This document shows positions 35,603-43,903 of a stretch of DNA of 64,000 nt, piece after piece. The stretch's first letter is position 1, and each line of letters starts with the position of its first letter. The DNA lies in the NCBI GenBank assembly GCA_016840285.1, contig JAEOSR010000051.1:70732-134731 (forward strand). Reading direction: 5' to 3'. Under the pieces are notes generated by a model. It searched no databases. It was not told where the DNA came from and saw only the letters and a program-made list of their open reading frames with translations. Source of the DNA: Candidatus Hodarchaeota archaeon. GTDB taxonomy: Archaea > Asgardarchaeota > Heimdallarchaeia > Hodarchaeales > Hodarchaeaceae. The position numbers were made by a program, and so were the translations under genes.

Positions 35603-36021
35603 GTCTTTCTTTTCCCACAGTATTTTTGGATTGTTGGTGGATTATCTGAAATAAATATTAAGATATTTCTCTACCGATAATTATTAGGCTGTGAATATCT
35701 TCAATTCAATCATTGTGTCATAGATTTTCGTTGTTCAAGTAATTTCAAGGAAGTAAGAAATCAAAATGCACTTTATCAAGGAATTTACCAGTCTGTTGAA
35801 TCAGAAAAATAGATAAAACCTGAAACCAAAAGTTTAAACAAATATGATAAAAGATTACTTTTAAGTAACATCCCAATATCTAATAAATTAATCAATTAAA
35901 GTATCAGGTTATTGTGAGTGTTCTTTAAATCACCCTTAAAGGCATGAATTCAATTAAAAAAACTGATACTGTTACGATCAGAAATTAATCTACGAAACAA
36001 ACCTAATGGAGCTATATTGAA
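35603..36021. other. Divergent intergenic region
   Basis: About 420 bases, strongly AT-rich, between the mannosyltransferase and the ABC permease genes. It should carry both promoters; A/T-rich stretches near 35855-35890 are candidates. A GGAG ribosome-binding site at 36008-36011 serves the permease. No gene or RNA seen. Confidence 0.35.
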
Positions 36022-37233
36022 ATGGGATTACTCAAAGTTTTAATGAAATCAATTGTCTTCAGTACTCGTTCTAGAAGACGTTTTTTTCCTTTCGTGATTG
36101 TGTTCGGGATCCTTAGCCTAGCGACGATTATTTTGTTGTATAATTTTGATAATTTTTCACGAGAAGGATTATTAGTACACCGTGGTGTAGGGGTTGAAGT
36201 AAGTACTTTAGGAAACGTAGATTATAGTGCTGCTCAACAAACAATTGGAACAAACATTCCAGGAGCCGAGGCAATAATCTATTATAGATATGTGGATTTT
36301 GGAGCTGATTTACGGATCTGTAGTATTAATACAAGATACAAATGGGCATTTTCTGAGATAAAACCCAATGATCTAGTTTCTGGGAGATTTCCTTCAAATG
36401 ATATGGAAGCACTAGTTTCTGATGAATTATTACTAACCTTATATGATGAAGAGGGTACTCCTCCTGTAAAAATATATACAAAACCTGTTACAGGTTCGAG
36501 ATTTAAGCTAGGACAAAGTAATGAATCTACTTTCGAATTAAAAGTTTCTGGTATCTATGATAGACCTAGTTCCCCTTCAAAGCTTGCTTCTGGCCGAGAG
36601 TGGATCTTTATTCCAGAAGCGTCCTTTGAAACACTAGTTGGTGGAGAAAATCTTGGTTATAATGATAATCAAATTTACATTCATTCCGTTTCAATAATAG
36701 CTAGCGGTGATGTCTTTTCGGGGGCATCATATAATAATGTTGATAGTATTGCAGCAAGTCTTAATCTTGGAAATGAATATGATAGTCCTGTTTATACTTC
36801 AAAGACAGATAAAGATGCACAAAGGAATATGTTTGTTCTCTCATTACTCTTCGGGATATTCGGAACGTTTATGGTGAGTACATTATATTCGTATTTAATA
36901 ACTCGGTTCCGTAGGCGTGAGGTGGCAGTACTCAAAGCAATGGGCTATAGTTCTTGGCACGTGCGAATTGTTGTCTTATCTGAAATCCTAGTAGTAGCCC
37001 TTACAGGATATTTCATCGGATTAGCTGTAATTCAGGGATATCTGTGGTTTTCTAGTCCAGGGACATATTTTTTTCAGTTTGTTACCATTTCATTTAATTT
37101 TCCTTTTATCATTCCGTCCATAACGGTAGTTCTATCCTTCCTTGCCGTGGTAATCTCTTGTTTTCCTGGATTCTTCCTTATAACGTTCAGAATTTTAGCA
37201 GTGCGGCCCATTGAGATTTTTAGACAGAAATGA
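36022..37233 (+). CDS. FtsX/MacB-like ABC transporter permease
   Basis: Permease of 403 residues with the MacB/FtsX layout. One N-terminal helix (residues 20-40) is followed by an extracellular domain of about 210 residues and three C-terminal helices near 270-295, 320-345 and 360-390. The conserved cytoplasmic coupling region reads RRREVAVLKAMGYSSWHVR. Such permeases couple ATP hydrolysis to movement of the extracellular domain, for efflux, lipoprotein handling or signalling. The ATPase gene starts 10 bases after its stop. Unlike classic MacB, the ATPase is a separate protein. Confidence 0.85.
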   Translation: MGLLKVLMKSIVFSTRSRRRFFPFVIVFGILSLATIILLYNFDNFSREGLLVHRGVGVEVSTLGNVDYSAAQQTIGTNIPGAEAIIYYRYVDFGADLRICSINTRYKWAFSEIKPNDLVSGRFPSNDMEALVSDELLLTLYDEEGTPPVKIYTKPVTGSRFKLGQSNESTFELKVSGIYDRPSSPSKLASGREWIFIPEASFETLVGGENLGYNDNQIYIHSVSIIASGDVFSGASYNNVDSIAASLNLGNEYDSPVYTSKTDKDAQRNMFVLSLLFGIFGTFMVSTLYSYLITRFRRREVAVLKAMGYSSWHVRIVVLSEILVVALTGYFIGLAVIQGYLWFSSPGTYFFQFVTISFNFPFIIPSITVVLSFLAVVISCFPGFFLITFRILAVRPIEIFRQK

Positions 37234-37243
37234 GGTGTGAAAG

Positions 37244-37921
37244 ATGAGTAATAGAACATTAATTGAAGCTAAAAACCTTACCAAGGAGTACGTCCGAGGA
37301 AAAAGGGAGGTTGTCATCGCTGTAAATGATGTTGACATCCAAATTCCCAAGGGTAAAATGGTTATGTGCACAGGACCATCAGGATCAGGGAAATCAACCC
37401 TCTTAAATATTCTATCAGGATTGGATAAACCCAGTTCAGGAAAAGTGCTTTATGAGGACGAAAATATCGCCGATTGGGATGAAGAGAAATTAGCAAAGTT
37501 TCGAAGAGGGAATGTTGGATTCATATTTCAGAATTGGGAACTAATTCCCATAATGACTGCCCTGGAGAATATTGAATCGCCTCTTTATCCTCTAAAAGTT
37601 AAAGGGAGAGAAATGAGGACACGTTCAATATCCTTACTCAAACAAGTGGGTCTCTGGGACAAAGCAGACAACTATCCAGACGAATTGAGCGGAGGAGAGC
37701 AACAGCGAATAGGCATTGCGCGAGCCTTAGTAGGGAAACCACGAATAATTTTTGCAGATGAACCTACAGGAAATCTCGATGAGGATAATGCTGCCTCAAT
37801 CATGAGACTCCTCAAGAGCTTCACGAAACGAGATACAGCAGTCTTAGTGGTGACCCATAACGAAGATCTCAAAAAATATGCTGATATGAGTCATAAAATG
37901 TCATCAGGACGATTTGTTTAG
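37244..37921 (+). CDS. ABC transporter ATPase (LolD/MacB type)
   Basis: ATPase of 225 residues, standard for the LolD/MacB branch. Walker A is [11 protein letters not shown], the Q-loop is in [18 protein letters not shown], the signature is [15 protein letters not shown], Walker B is [12 protein letters not shown], and the H-loop is VVTHNEDL. It energises the FtsX-like permease encoded just upstream; its GAGGTG ribosome-binding site overlaps the permease stop. A T-run (37923-37932) directly after the TAG stop should terminate the operon. Confidence 0.93.
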   Translation: MSNRTLIEAKNLTKEYVRGKREVVIAVNDVDIQIPKGKMVMCTGPSGSGKSTLLNILSGLDKPSSGKVLYEDENIADWDEEKLAKFRRGNVGFIFQNWELIPIMTALENIESPLYPLKVKGREMRTRSISLLKQVGLWDKADNYPDELSGGEQQRIGIARALVGKPRIIFADEPTGNLDEDNAASIMRLLKSFTKRDTAVLVVTHNEDLKKYADMSHKMSSGRFV

Positions 37922-37957
37922 TCTTTTTTTTTCCTTCTTATTTTCTAAAATCAGGTC

Positions 37958-38575
37958 CTAGACAGTAGTTATAATCACCAGAAGCACTTTCTTCAAGAGC
38001 TGAACCAGCTCATCATCAGTGGAAAATAGTGGGGTGATAAACAAATGACGGTGTACAAACGCTTCTAAGGTATTAAAGACCGTTAATAATATATCGATAA
38101 AGGAATTTCTCGGCATAATCTTGAAAAAATCATTGGTTTCTTGGATCTCTTTCGCAATATTCTCAAATAATTGATTGATGTTGTTACCATAATCTTTGAA
38201 AAGTTCTTTATTGGATAGGATCGCCTGATTGACAGCAATATGATACTGATAGTTCTCACGATGAACTCTTAGATGTTTTCGGATAATATGCTCAAGCATT
38301 TCTGGCAAATTGTTTTCATTCATAACATCAAAGTCATCAATATCAAAAATCTTGTCTGAAGTATGTGCCAGAGTCCCTTTCATAATAGAAGATTTACCCT
38401 CAGGAAAATATCGGTAGATAGTACCAATACTAATGTTTGAAACCTCTGCAATCAGATTAGTCGTGATTTTATCGTACCCTTTCTCATTTAGAAGGTTATA
38501 AAAAGTAGTATAGATTGAATTGATTTTTTCCTGCTTATTGCGAGAAAATTTCTTCTGTTTCTCCATGCCAAACAC
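37958..38575 (-). CDS. TetR-family transcriptional regulator
   Basis: Protein of 205 residues. The N-terminal helix-turn-helix reads EKGYDKITTNLIAEVSNISI and then GTIYRYF (residues 32-58), the hallmark of TetR/AcrR. The C-terminal 140 residues form a helical ligand/dimer domain. It is convergent with the ABC transporter and divergent from the DUF998 membrane protein, with only 64 bases between the two starts, so control of that neighbour and itself is likely. The start may be the ATG of MEKQKKF, three codons in. Confidence 0.88.
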   Translation of the reverse strand: MFGMEKQKKFSRNKQEKINSIYTTFYNLLNEKGYDKITTNLIAEVSNISIGTIYRYFPEGKSSIMKGTLAHTSDKIFDIDDFDVMNENNLPEMLEHIIRKHLRVHRENYQYHIAVNQAILSNKELFKDYGNNINQLFENIAKEIQETNDFFKIMPRNSFIDILLTVFNTLEAFVHRHLFITPLFSTDDELVQLLKKVLLVIITTV

Positions 38576-38596
38576 AACTGTATTGCCTCAATTACT

Positions 38597-38625
38597 AACT
38601 ATTTATATGAGTAATGCTCAGTTAT
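38597..38625. promoter_or_regulatory. Promoter/operator candidate between TetR and DUF998 genes
   Basis: The short divergent spacer contains a TATTTATATGAG element typical of an archaeal TATA box. It is directly followed by the small inverted repeat TGAG-TAATG-CTCA (38608-38620). The position suits TetR autoregulation; the arms are short, so this is tentative. Confidence 0.35.
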
Positions 38626-38639
38626 TTGTGTGAAAGAGC

Positions 38640-39401
38640 ATGATCATAAAAGGAGCTCATGTCATGATATTCAAAAATTGGAGAAAAATAACTTTCATTC
38701 TAGCAATGACCGGTGCTATTCTTTATATTTTGCTGTGTAGTATAGCCATGATATTTTATCCAGGTGGTACAATATTAAATCCCACTGCATCAGGGTATTC
38801 TTTTTTTTTAAATCAAATGAGTGATTTAGGACGTATTCAATCACTTTCAGGTGAGCCAAATCAAATTTCAATGATTCTATTTATGATAGCTGTAATCGTC
38901 GTAAACATTTTTTTCACTCCTTTTTATTTAGCAATGACCTATTTCTTCAGTGAGAAGAGAAATGAAAGAGTTTTTTGTTATTTAGCATCAATTAGTGAAA
39001 TTATTTCAGCATTATTCGGTATAGGAATTGCTTTTCTTCCTGTTGACCAATTCCCTACCGCTCATCTGGCTGTCACTATTATTTTTAGTATTTTCTTTCT
39101 GATCGCATTATGTTTAGTTACAATACCTATTCTTGTAAATAATTCCTATCCAAACCGCTATGGGTATGTTATTTTGCTTTATGCAATTGTTTTAGCTTTT
39201 TATACGATAGTGGTCTCAATGGGTGTGAATCTATCAACAGAACAAGGAATTATGATGTTAGCAACAGGTCAAAAACTAATCATCTACTCAGGATTTCTTT
39301 GCATCTTCGTTCTAGCATTTGGAGCGTTTAAGAGGTATAATAGATTAAACAGGAAGAATCTAGAGATTGTCCCGATGAGACTTGATCCACAAAATTCTTA
39401 G
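38640..39401 (+). CDS. DUF998-family membrane protein
   Basis: Polytopic protein of about 245-253 residues with seven hydrophobic helices. DUF998-like landmarks are FLNQMSDLGR in the first loop and GIAFLPVDQFPTAHLAV in the middle. The ATG at 38664 (MIFKNWRK) is the better start, because AGGAG at 38651-38655 sits 8 bases before it. Function of the family is unknown. Divergent from a TetR gene that may control it, and followed 18 bases later by a DinB-like gene. Confidence 0.75.
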   Translation: MIIKGAHVMIFKNWRKITFILAMTGAILYILLCSIAMIFYPGGTILNPTASGYSFFLNQMSDLGRIQSLSGEPNQISMILFMIAVIVVNIFFTPFYLAMTYFFSEKRNERVFCYLASISEIISALFGIGIAFLPVDQFPTAHLAVTIIFSIFFLIALCLVTIPILVNNSYPNRYGYVILLYAIVLAFYTIVVSMGVNLSTEQGIMMLATGQKLIIYSGFLCIFVLAFGAFKRYNRLNRKNLEIVPMRLDPQNS

Positions 39402-39419
39402 CAATCAGAAAAGACAATT

Positions 39420-39911
39420 TTGAGCATGCACGATCAAGTAATTAAAGCTATTTCGAGTGGACTACAGGGAAAATGGACGCATCTCGATCCCGAAAAAGCG
39501 TTATATGGGTTAACTCCAACAATTGCACGGAAAAAACCTAGGGACAATGCCCATTCCTGTTGGGAGCTTCTTCATCACATAGTTATTTGGCAAGACACCC
39601 TCATCAGGCATATTCAAGGAGAAACTCTAGACTGGAATGACATAGAACGCAAAAACAATTGGCCAACATCAGAATCCATGAAAGATGACTCAAATTTGAG
39701 TACCCTTGTAACCAGATTTCGTTCTGGCATTGAAGAAGCGAATAAATTATTAACGAATGTTGATTTCATGAAAACCTCGGAAGGATTTCCTGAATTATCA
39801 GTAATCAAGTTATTTATCGTTTTTCTTCAGCATACATCATATCATATAGGTCAAATTATAACGGTCAGAAAATGCCTGGGAGATTGGCCTCCAATAGCCA
39901 ATGAAAACTGA
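39420..39911 (+). CDS. DinB-like four-helix protein
   Basis: Protein of 163 residues of the DinB/YfiT-like superfamily. The metal-binding histidines appear in HSCWELLHHIVIWQDTLI (about 40-60) and FLQHTSYHIGQIITVRK (about 138-154). It is similar in layout to the protein at 7317-7856 but only distantly alike in sequence. A start at the ATG of MHDQVIK, two codons in, is equally possible. Probably cotranscribed with the DUF998 gene. Confidence 0.78.
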   Translation: MSMHDQVIKAISSGLQGKWTHLDPEKALYGLTPTIARKKPRDNAHSCWELLHHIVIWQDTLIRHIQGETLDWNDIERKNNWPTSESMKDDSNLSTLVTRFRSGIEEANKLLTNVDFMKTSEGFPELSVIKLFIVFLQHTSYHIGQIITVRKCLGDWPPIANEN

Positions 39912-39933
39912 TCTTTAATTGGCTCTATTTATT

Positions 39934-39965
39934 TCCAAATGTCCTTTGGATCTCCTTTTTTTTTT
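39934..39965 (+). terminator. Hairpin and T-run terminator
   Basis: A 6-bp stem TCCAAA / TTTGGA with a 5-base loop (39934-39950) is followed by TCTCC and ten T (39956-39965). It lies just after the DinB-like gene and at the tail of the convergent methyltransferase gene. Confidence 0.5.
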
Positions 39966-40794
39966 ATGATATTATTTTCCAATATTTTATTTTATAGGAA
40001 TCTAATCTGAATTTAGAAAGATCTACTTCCTCAAACAGGTAATTCCACTTAGAAGAAGTCAGAATTTGGTGAATTGGTTCCACTATCGATCTTGTTGAGT
40101 GAGTTACGAGATGAATTGCATAATCCGCTGGTTTAACAACGTGTTCGATCTCTTCGAGCTCTTCATCTAAATCACCAAATCCAATCGCATTAGAAGAGAT
40201 TAATACATCAATACTGTCTCTAGGCAATGGAATCTCATGTGAGAAGCCATCCATTACAAATAAATTGGTAATTCCATTTTGTTTTGATTTTTTACGCATA
40301 AATTCACGTAAACTAGTATTTGGTTCGATCGCAAAAACGACTCCAGATTCTTTTACAATAGTAAATGCGATATTTCCTGTTCCAGCTCCTAAATCAATAA
40401 TTTTTTTTTCATTCAAAGGAGTAATTGAGGTGATTTCGTCAAAAGACCAAAATCCTGCTCTAGCTCGAAGATCAGTTTCTTCGGGATGTTTATTTCTTAC
40501 GAGCCATTGCCCAATGGTATGATCCCAAATTACTCGATCAATAAATTCAGTCAGTTGTGCCTGATCTCTAGCAGGGCCATATTCATTCATTATTTCTGTG
40601 AGATAGGGAGAAATCGCAGGATTTTTTGTGGTCAGAAATTGATGAATAGTATAATATGCGTGAAGAACAGCTGCTAATGCTCTTTTCGGGGCATAACGCT
40701 GTAAATTTCTAATTTCAAATGCTTCGAGTAAGAATAGGTCTTCGACCTCTAAAGTGACACCCTGAAATGATTCTTTCAATTTTCTCGAACACAT
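39964..40794 (-). CDS. SAM-dependent methyltransferase
   Basis: Protein of 276 residues. A helical N-terminal domain of about 120 residues is followed by a class I methyltransferase fold. Motif I is KIIDLGAGTGNIAF (around residues 130-143), the acidic residue after strand 2 is in VVFAIEPN, and the post-motif region reads DSIDVLISSNAIGFGD. The C-terminal part is strand-rich. The substrate is unknown; the extra N-terminal domain may bind it. Stands alone. Confidence 0.8.
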   Translation of the reverse strand: MCSRKLKESFQGVTLEVEDLFLLEAFEIRNLQRYAPKRALAAVLHAYYTIHQFLTTKNPAISPYLTEIMNEYGPARDQAQLTEFIDRVIWDHTIGQWLVRNKHPEETDLRARAGFWSFDEITSITPLNEKKIIDLGAGTGNIAFTIVKESGVVFAIEPNTSLREFMRKKSKQNGITNLFVMDGFSHEIPLPRDSIDVLISSNAIGFGDLDEELEEIEHVVKPADYAIHLVTHSTRSIVEPIHQILTSSKWNYLFEEVDLSKFRLDSYKIKYWKIIS

Positions 40795-40977
40795 ATCAGA
40801 TCTTCTACTTCTTTACTTCCTCACTTAATGGGACGTTCACACCTTTTAGGATTCCCTCGGTTTATAAGCTAATATTCTCAAGTAGAAAAAAATCTAAGAT
40901 AGCAGTTAAAATTTAGAGTAACAGGATCTGTGTAGGATACTCAAAAAGTTCAGACCATAACATGAAAGGGAAGATAA

Positions 40978-41553
40978 ATGAAGCATAAACAGTCAAAATT
41001 TGTTCAAGCTTTCGAATTTGCTTACGGGAAACATGCTGGATCCACACGAAAAAGAACTAAAATTCCTTACATTGTTCATCCGATGGATGTTGCGGCAATC
41101 TTGATGAAAAATAATGCATCTGAAGAGATGATTGTAGCTGGATTGCTGCATGATGTAATTGAGGAGGAAGGTATTAAAATACAAGAACTAGAAAGAAGAT
41201 TTGGGCAAAAAGTCGCTCAACTAGTAAATTTCGCCACTGAACCCAGGGAACTCCGAAAAGGGGATAGTAGGAAAACCTGGGAAGCACGAAAACAACATAC
41301 GATTAATCAAATAGAAACTGCGACACAGGAAGAAAAACTCCTTTCATGTGCAGATAAGCTAGCAAACATTCGAGATATGATCAATAATCATAAACAGCTG
41401 GGAAACAAGCTTTGGGAGAAATTTAACGCGCCATTCGAGAAACAACGATGGTACTATAGGTCATTATGTGAATCGTATGTGAAAGGAGAAGGAATAGGGC
41501 ACTATCCTGCTTATAAACAGTTTAAAGAGTGTGTAGAACAACTGTTGCCATAG
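40978..41553 (+). CDS. HD-domain hydrolase (SpoT/MESH1-like)
   Basis: HD-superfamily protein of 191 residues close in pattern to the (p)ppGpp hydrolase half of RelA/SpoT and to MESH1. YIVHPMDVAAIL supplies the first His, GLLHDVIEEE the HD pair, and LLSCADKLANIRDM the last metal ligand region. No synthetase or regulatory domains are attached. It may hydrolyse a nucleotide pyrophosphate such as ppGpp or act on NADPH as MESH1 does; this is inferred from the motifs only. Stop TAG. Confidence 0.82.
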   Translation: MKHKQSKFVQAFEFAYGKHAGSTRKRTKIPYIVHPMDVAAILMKNNASEEMIVAGLLHDVIEEEGIKIQELERRFGQKVAQLVNFATEPRELRKGDSRKTWEARKQHTINQIETATQEEKLLSCADKLANIRDMINNHKQLGNKLWEKFNAPFEKQRWYYRSLCESYVKGEGIGHYPAYKQFKECVEQLLP

Positions 41554-41605
41554 TTTCTAGATTTAGAAGACAATCAAAAACTAGAAAGGACAAGCAGTGA
41601 ACATA

Positions 41606-42409
41606 TCATTCTGCTGAGAAGCCATCTAAGATTCGGGAAGAGAGGACTTCAATATTTTTGCTGAAAGGATGATCAGGATGATCAAGACTAAAAATACTCC
41701 TCGAACCTTCTCGAGCAACCTCGCAGAAACAGGGAATGGAAGTTAACACATCCATACGCATCTCGTCGGTTATCGTTTTTTCAAAGTTTTTGACTAATTC
41801 GATATCCTTTTCGCTCCAGACACCATGTTCAGGTGGACAAGTCTCCGCAACGACCCGGTTCAGCACAACATAGTTTTTAGAATCGAGTAGAGAGTATAAT
41901 TGGGCTACCATACTCTTGGTACCACTAATATCGAAATCATCAGCCTTCAAGACGAGACAGGTAGCATCACTAATAACTAATCCATCAATACTTTCCATCT
42001 GAACACCTGGACTGGTATCAATGATGGTGTAGTCGAAACCAGACTCGGAAAGCTCATCACGAAGTCGTAAAATGCGCTTTAGGGAACGTTGGCGCTGTTT
42101 CTTATCCGCACGGACGATGTCGGACATTTTCCGGAAGTCAGTACTGGCAAAAGCGGCAAAAAGGGGAATTTTATATTTATCCTCAAAGGAAACAAGTAAA
42201 TCACGACCCCGAAGATCAGGATCAAACAAAAGATCATTGATGGTAACCTTAGACTCAATACCACACAAGGTCTGAAGGTTTGGGCCCCGAAAATCGAGAT
42301 CTAAGAGCGCAGTTTTGTGGCCCTGTCTTGCTAATACGGTGGCGAGATTAGCTGATAAATGAGTCTTACCTGTACCTCCCTTATACGAGTGAAACGCAAT
42401 AATTCTCAT
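41606..42409 (-). CDS. parA: ParA/MinD-type ATPase of a partition-like cassette
   Basis: ATPase of 267 residues with the deviant Walker A KGGTGKTHLSANLA at residues 10-23 (signature Lys present), Walker A' LLDLDFRGPNL and Walker B TIIDTSPG. These features define the ParA/Soj/MinD group that moves or segregates DNA or protein cargo. It is the last of three codirectional genes: winged-helix (43300-43557), coiled-coil/winged-helix (42427-43080), ParA. The same gene order is known for aspA-parB-parA on the archaeal plasmid pNOB8. The start is 17 bases after the previous stop. Confidence 0.88.
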   Translation of the reverse strand: MRIIAFHSYKGGTGKTHLSANLATVLARQGHKTALLDLDFRGPNLQTLCGIESKVTINDLLFDPDLRGRDLLVSFEDKYKIPLFAAFASTDFRKMSDIVRADKKQRQRSLKRILRLRDELSESGFDYTIIDTSPGVQMESIDGLVISDATCLVLKADDFDISGTKSMVAQLYSLLDSKNYVVLNRVVAETCPPEHGVWSEKDIELVKNFEKTITDEMRMDVLTSIPCFCEVAREGSRSIFSLDHPDHPFSKNIEVLSSRILDGFSAE

Positions 42410-42426
42410 CTTGAGTCCCTCAAAAA

Positions 42427-43080
42427 TTACTTTTCATCAATGTTAATATGAATTGCCTTTTTATCATCAGAATTATTAGCATCATTAACAACCATTTGTT
42501 TTTCCGCAATGTAAGATAAGGCTTTCTTATGATCTACTGGTTTAGAAACTTCCTCTTCCTCCTCATCTTGTTCACCAATTTTTGAAAATAATACTTTTTT
42601 ACCCTGCCTTTTTTTAATAACAAAACCCCGATCAACTAATTGATTCAAATAATCCGATTCGAGAGAACGACTTTTGCCCGTTTCAAGGGAGATATCCAGT
42701 GCGGTCGAGCCAGCGTCCTGCTTAAGAATTGATCGAAAGGTTTCTCTTAAGTGCTGGGGAATTTGGGTGAGTAAATCTAAACCAGTCGAGATTTCTTTAA
42801 TGTGGGGTTTGGGAGATTTCTTAACAACTCCTACGTTGATTACATGTCCGATTCGCTGGTTAATTTGTTTGGTTACCTTTTTCAACTCTTGAATTTCCGC
42901 GTGCATCCCACGCATCATCAGATGGAGGTCTTCGTTAGACTCTCGGATAAGTTGAATTTCCTCCTGAACCCCTTGAAAACTTTGGTGGATTAACTTCGGA
43001 ATCACTTGGTTTAAGGCTAAATCACTGATTTCAACAGAATTTTTTTTATTTTGCTTTTTGTGTTCATCTGTTGAACCCAT
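42427..43080 (-). CDS. Coiled-coil/winged-helix partner of ParA
   Basis: Protein of 217 residues. Residues 20-75 form a coiled coil (IHQSFQGVQEEIQLIRESNE). Residues 100-155 look like a winged helix (FRSILKQDAGSTALDISLET, YLNQLVDRGFVIKKRQGKKV). The C-terminus is acidic and charged. The position directly before parA and the DNA-binding plus oligomerising layout suggest the adaptor role played by ParB or SegB, although it has no ParB/Srx domain. A perfect 12-bp palindrome lies about 90 bases upstream. Confidence 0.65.
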   Translation of the reverse strand: MGSTDEHKKQNKKNSVEISDLALNQVIPKLIHQSFQGVQEEIQLIRESNEDLHLMMRGMHAEIQELKKVTKQINQRIGHVINVGVVKKSPKPHIKEISTGLDLLTQIPQHLRETFRSILKQDAGSTALDISLETGKSRSLESDYLNQLVDRGFVIKKRQGKKVLFSKIGEQDEEEEEVSKPVDHKKALSYIAEKQMVVNDANNSDDKKAIHINIDEK

Positions 43081-43165
43081 GAAAAACGCCGTTAGTCAAT
43101 TGTTGAATTGTTGATGATTTAATTTCAAATTAATTTTAAGGTTTTGTTATGGTCAAAAAGAAGTT

Positions 43166-43177
43166 GGAACTAGTTCC
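43166..43177. promoter_or_regulatory. Perfect 12-bp palindrome upstream of the ParA-partner gene
   Basis: GGAACTAGTTCC is fully self-complementary. It lies in the 219-base spacer between the first and second genes of the ParA cassette, a suitable place for an operator or centromere-type site. A second weaker symmetry, GGTCAG (43261-43266) with CTGACC (43279-43284), lies just downstream of the small winged-helix gene and may be a hairpin. Confidence 0.4.
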
Positions 43178-43299
43178 ATATTTTGATGGTTAAGACATCA
43201 TCTTCATTCTCCAGATAAATAATAGTTCATGCCGACGAAAAATGCCCAATTGAATATCGAGGTCAGGTACACGAAGATCTGACCCCAATATGAACCATT

Positions 43300-43557
43300 T
43301 TAATTAACTGCATAGAAATGCGAGCGAAGGTCGTGTAGGTCGGGAACACGACGGACTTTGTTGTCATCAACAAGAATTTTAAGTGCATATCGGATCGTCC
43401 GATTAGAAAGCTCGGTATAATTCCCAATCTCACGAGGTTTCAAGGCGCCGTTGGTTAAAAGCAGCGAGAAGACCTCTTGCGCAGATTTGGGGAGATGAGT
43501 TACCTGTAGATCAGGCTGCTCACTTTCAATCACTTCGTTTGACTCAATAGCTGCCAT
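43300..43557 (-). CDS. Small winged-helix DNA-binding protein of the ParA cassette
   Basis: Protein of 85 residues. After an acidic N-terminus of about 20 residues it is a compact MarR-like winged helix: AQEVFSLLLTNGALKPREIG, the recognition helix region SNRTIRYALKILVDDNKV, and a short wing. Size and fold resemble AspA (about 93 residues), the centromere-binding protein of pNOB8, and the gene holds the same first position ahead of a ParB-like and a ParA gene. Direct repeats 80-120 bases upstream are candidate binding sites. Confidence 0.68.
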   Translation of the reverse strand: MAAIESNEVIESEQPDLQVTHLPKSAQEVFSLLLTNGALKPREIGNYTELSNRTIRYALKILVDDNKVRRVPDLHDLRSHFYAVN

Positions 43558-43638
43558 TATTCTTCACCTAATACAGGGAAAGGCTGTTACTGACGATTTC
43601 ATGCGATAAGAGGGAAGGTTTCCATAATCACAACAATC

Positions 43639-43677
43639 ATCAACAAATCATCAGCAAGTATCAACAAATCATCAGCA
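43639..43677. repeat. Two 18-bp direct repeats (iteron-like) upstream of the ParA cassette
   Basis: ATCAACAAATCATCAGCA occurs perfectly at 43639-43656 and 43660-43677, a period of 21 bases or two helical turns. A degenerate copy precedes them (about 43627-43642) and a partial one, CATCAGCAAG, follows at about 43701-43710. The spacing on one DNA face suits cooperative protein binding. The repeats lie in a 346-base gene-free region (43558-43903) upstream of the first cassette gene. Confidence 0.6.
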
Positions 43678-43903
43678 GTTTATAAGCATATCGAAATGTG
43701 CATCAGCAAGATTCTTGGGTTTTTCTTGTTGTATTTTGTGTTTTCAAGATTATTTTTAGGAGATTTCTCGTGTAATGCTTGGGAAAGAGAGAGTTTAGTA
43801 TTTTTTAAGCTAGAAACGATTTATTATTGTTACCCATGTAAGCTCTAATTCATAGATGAGAATCAAATAATCGGAACAGATATAAAATAGATAGAATCAA
43901 TAG

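Noticed and set aside
43621..43710. CRISPR array
   Set aside because: Only two perfect 18-bp repeats at 21-bp period, leaving 3-bp spacers, and no cas genes; the pattern is iteron-like.
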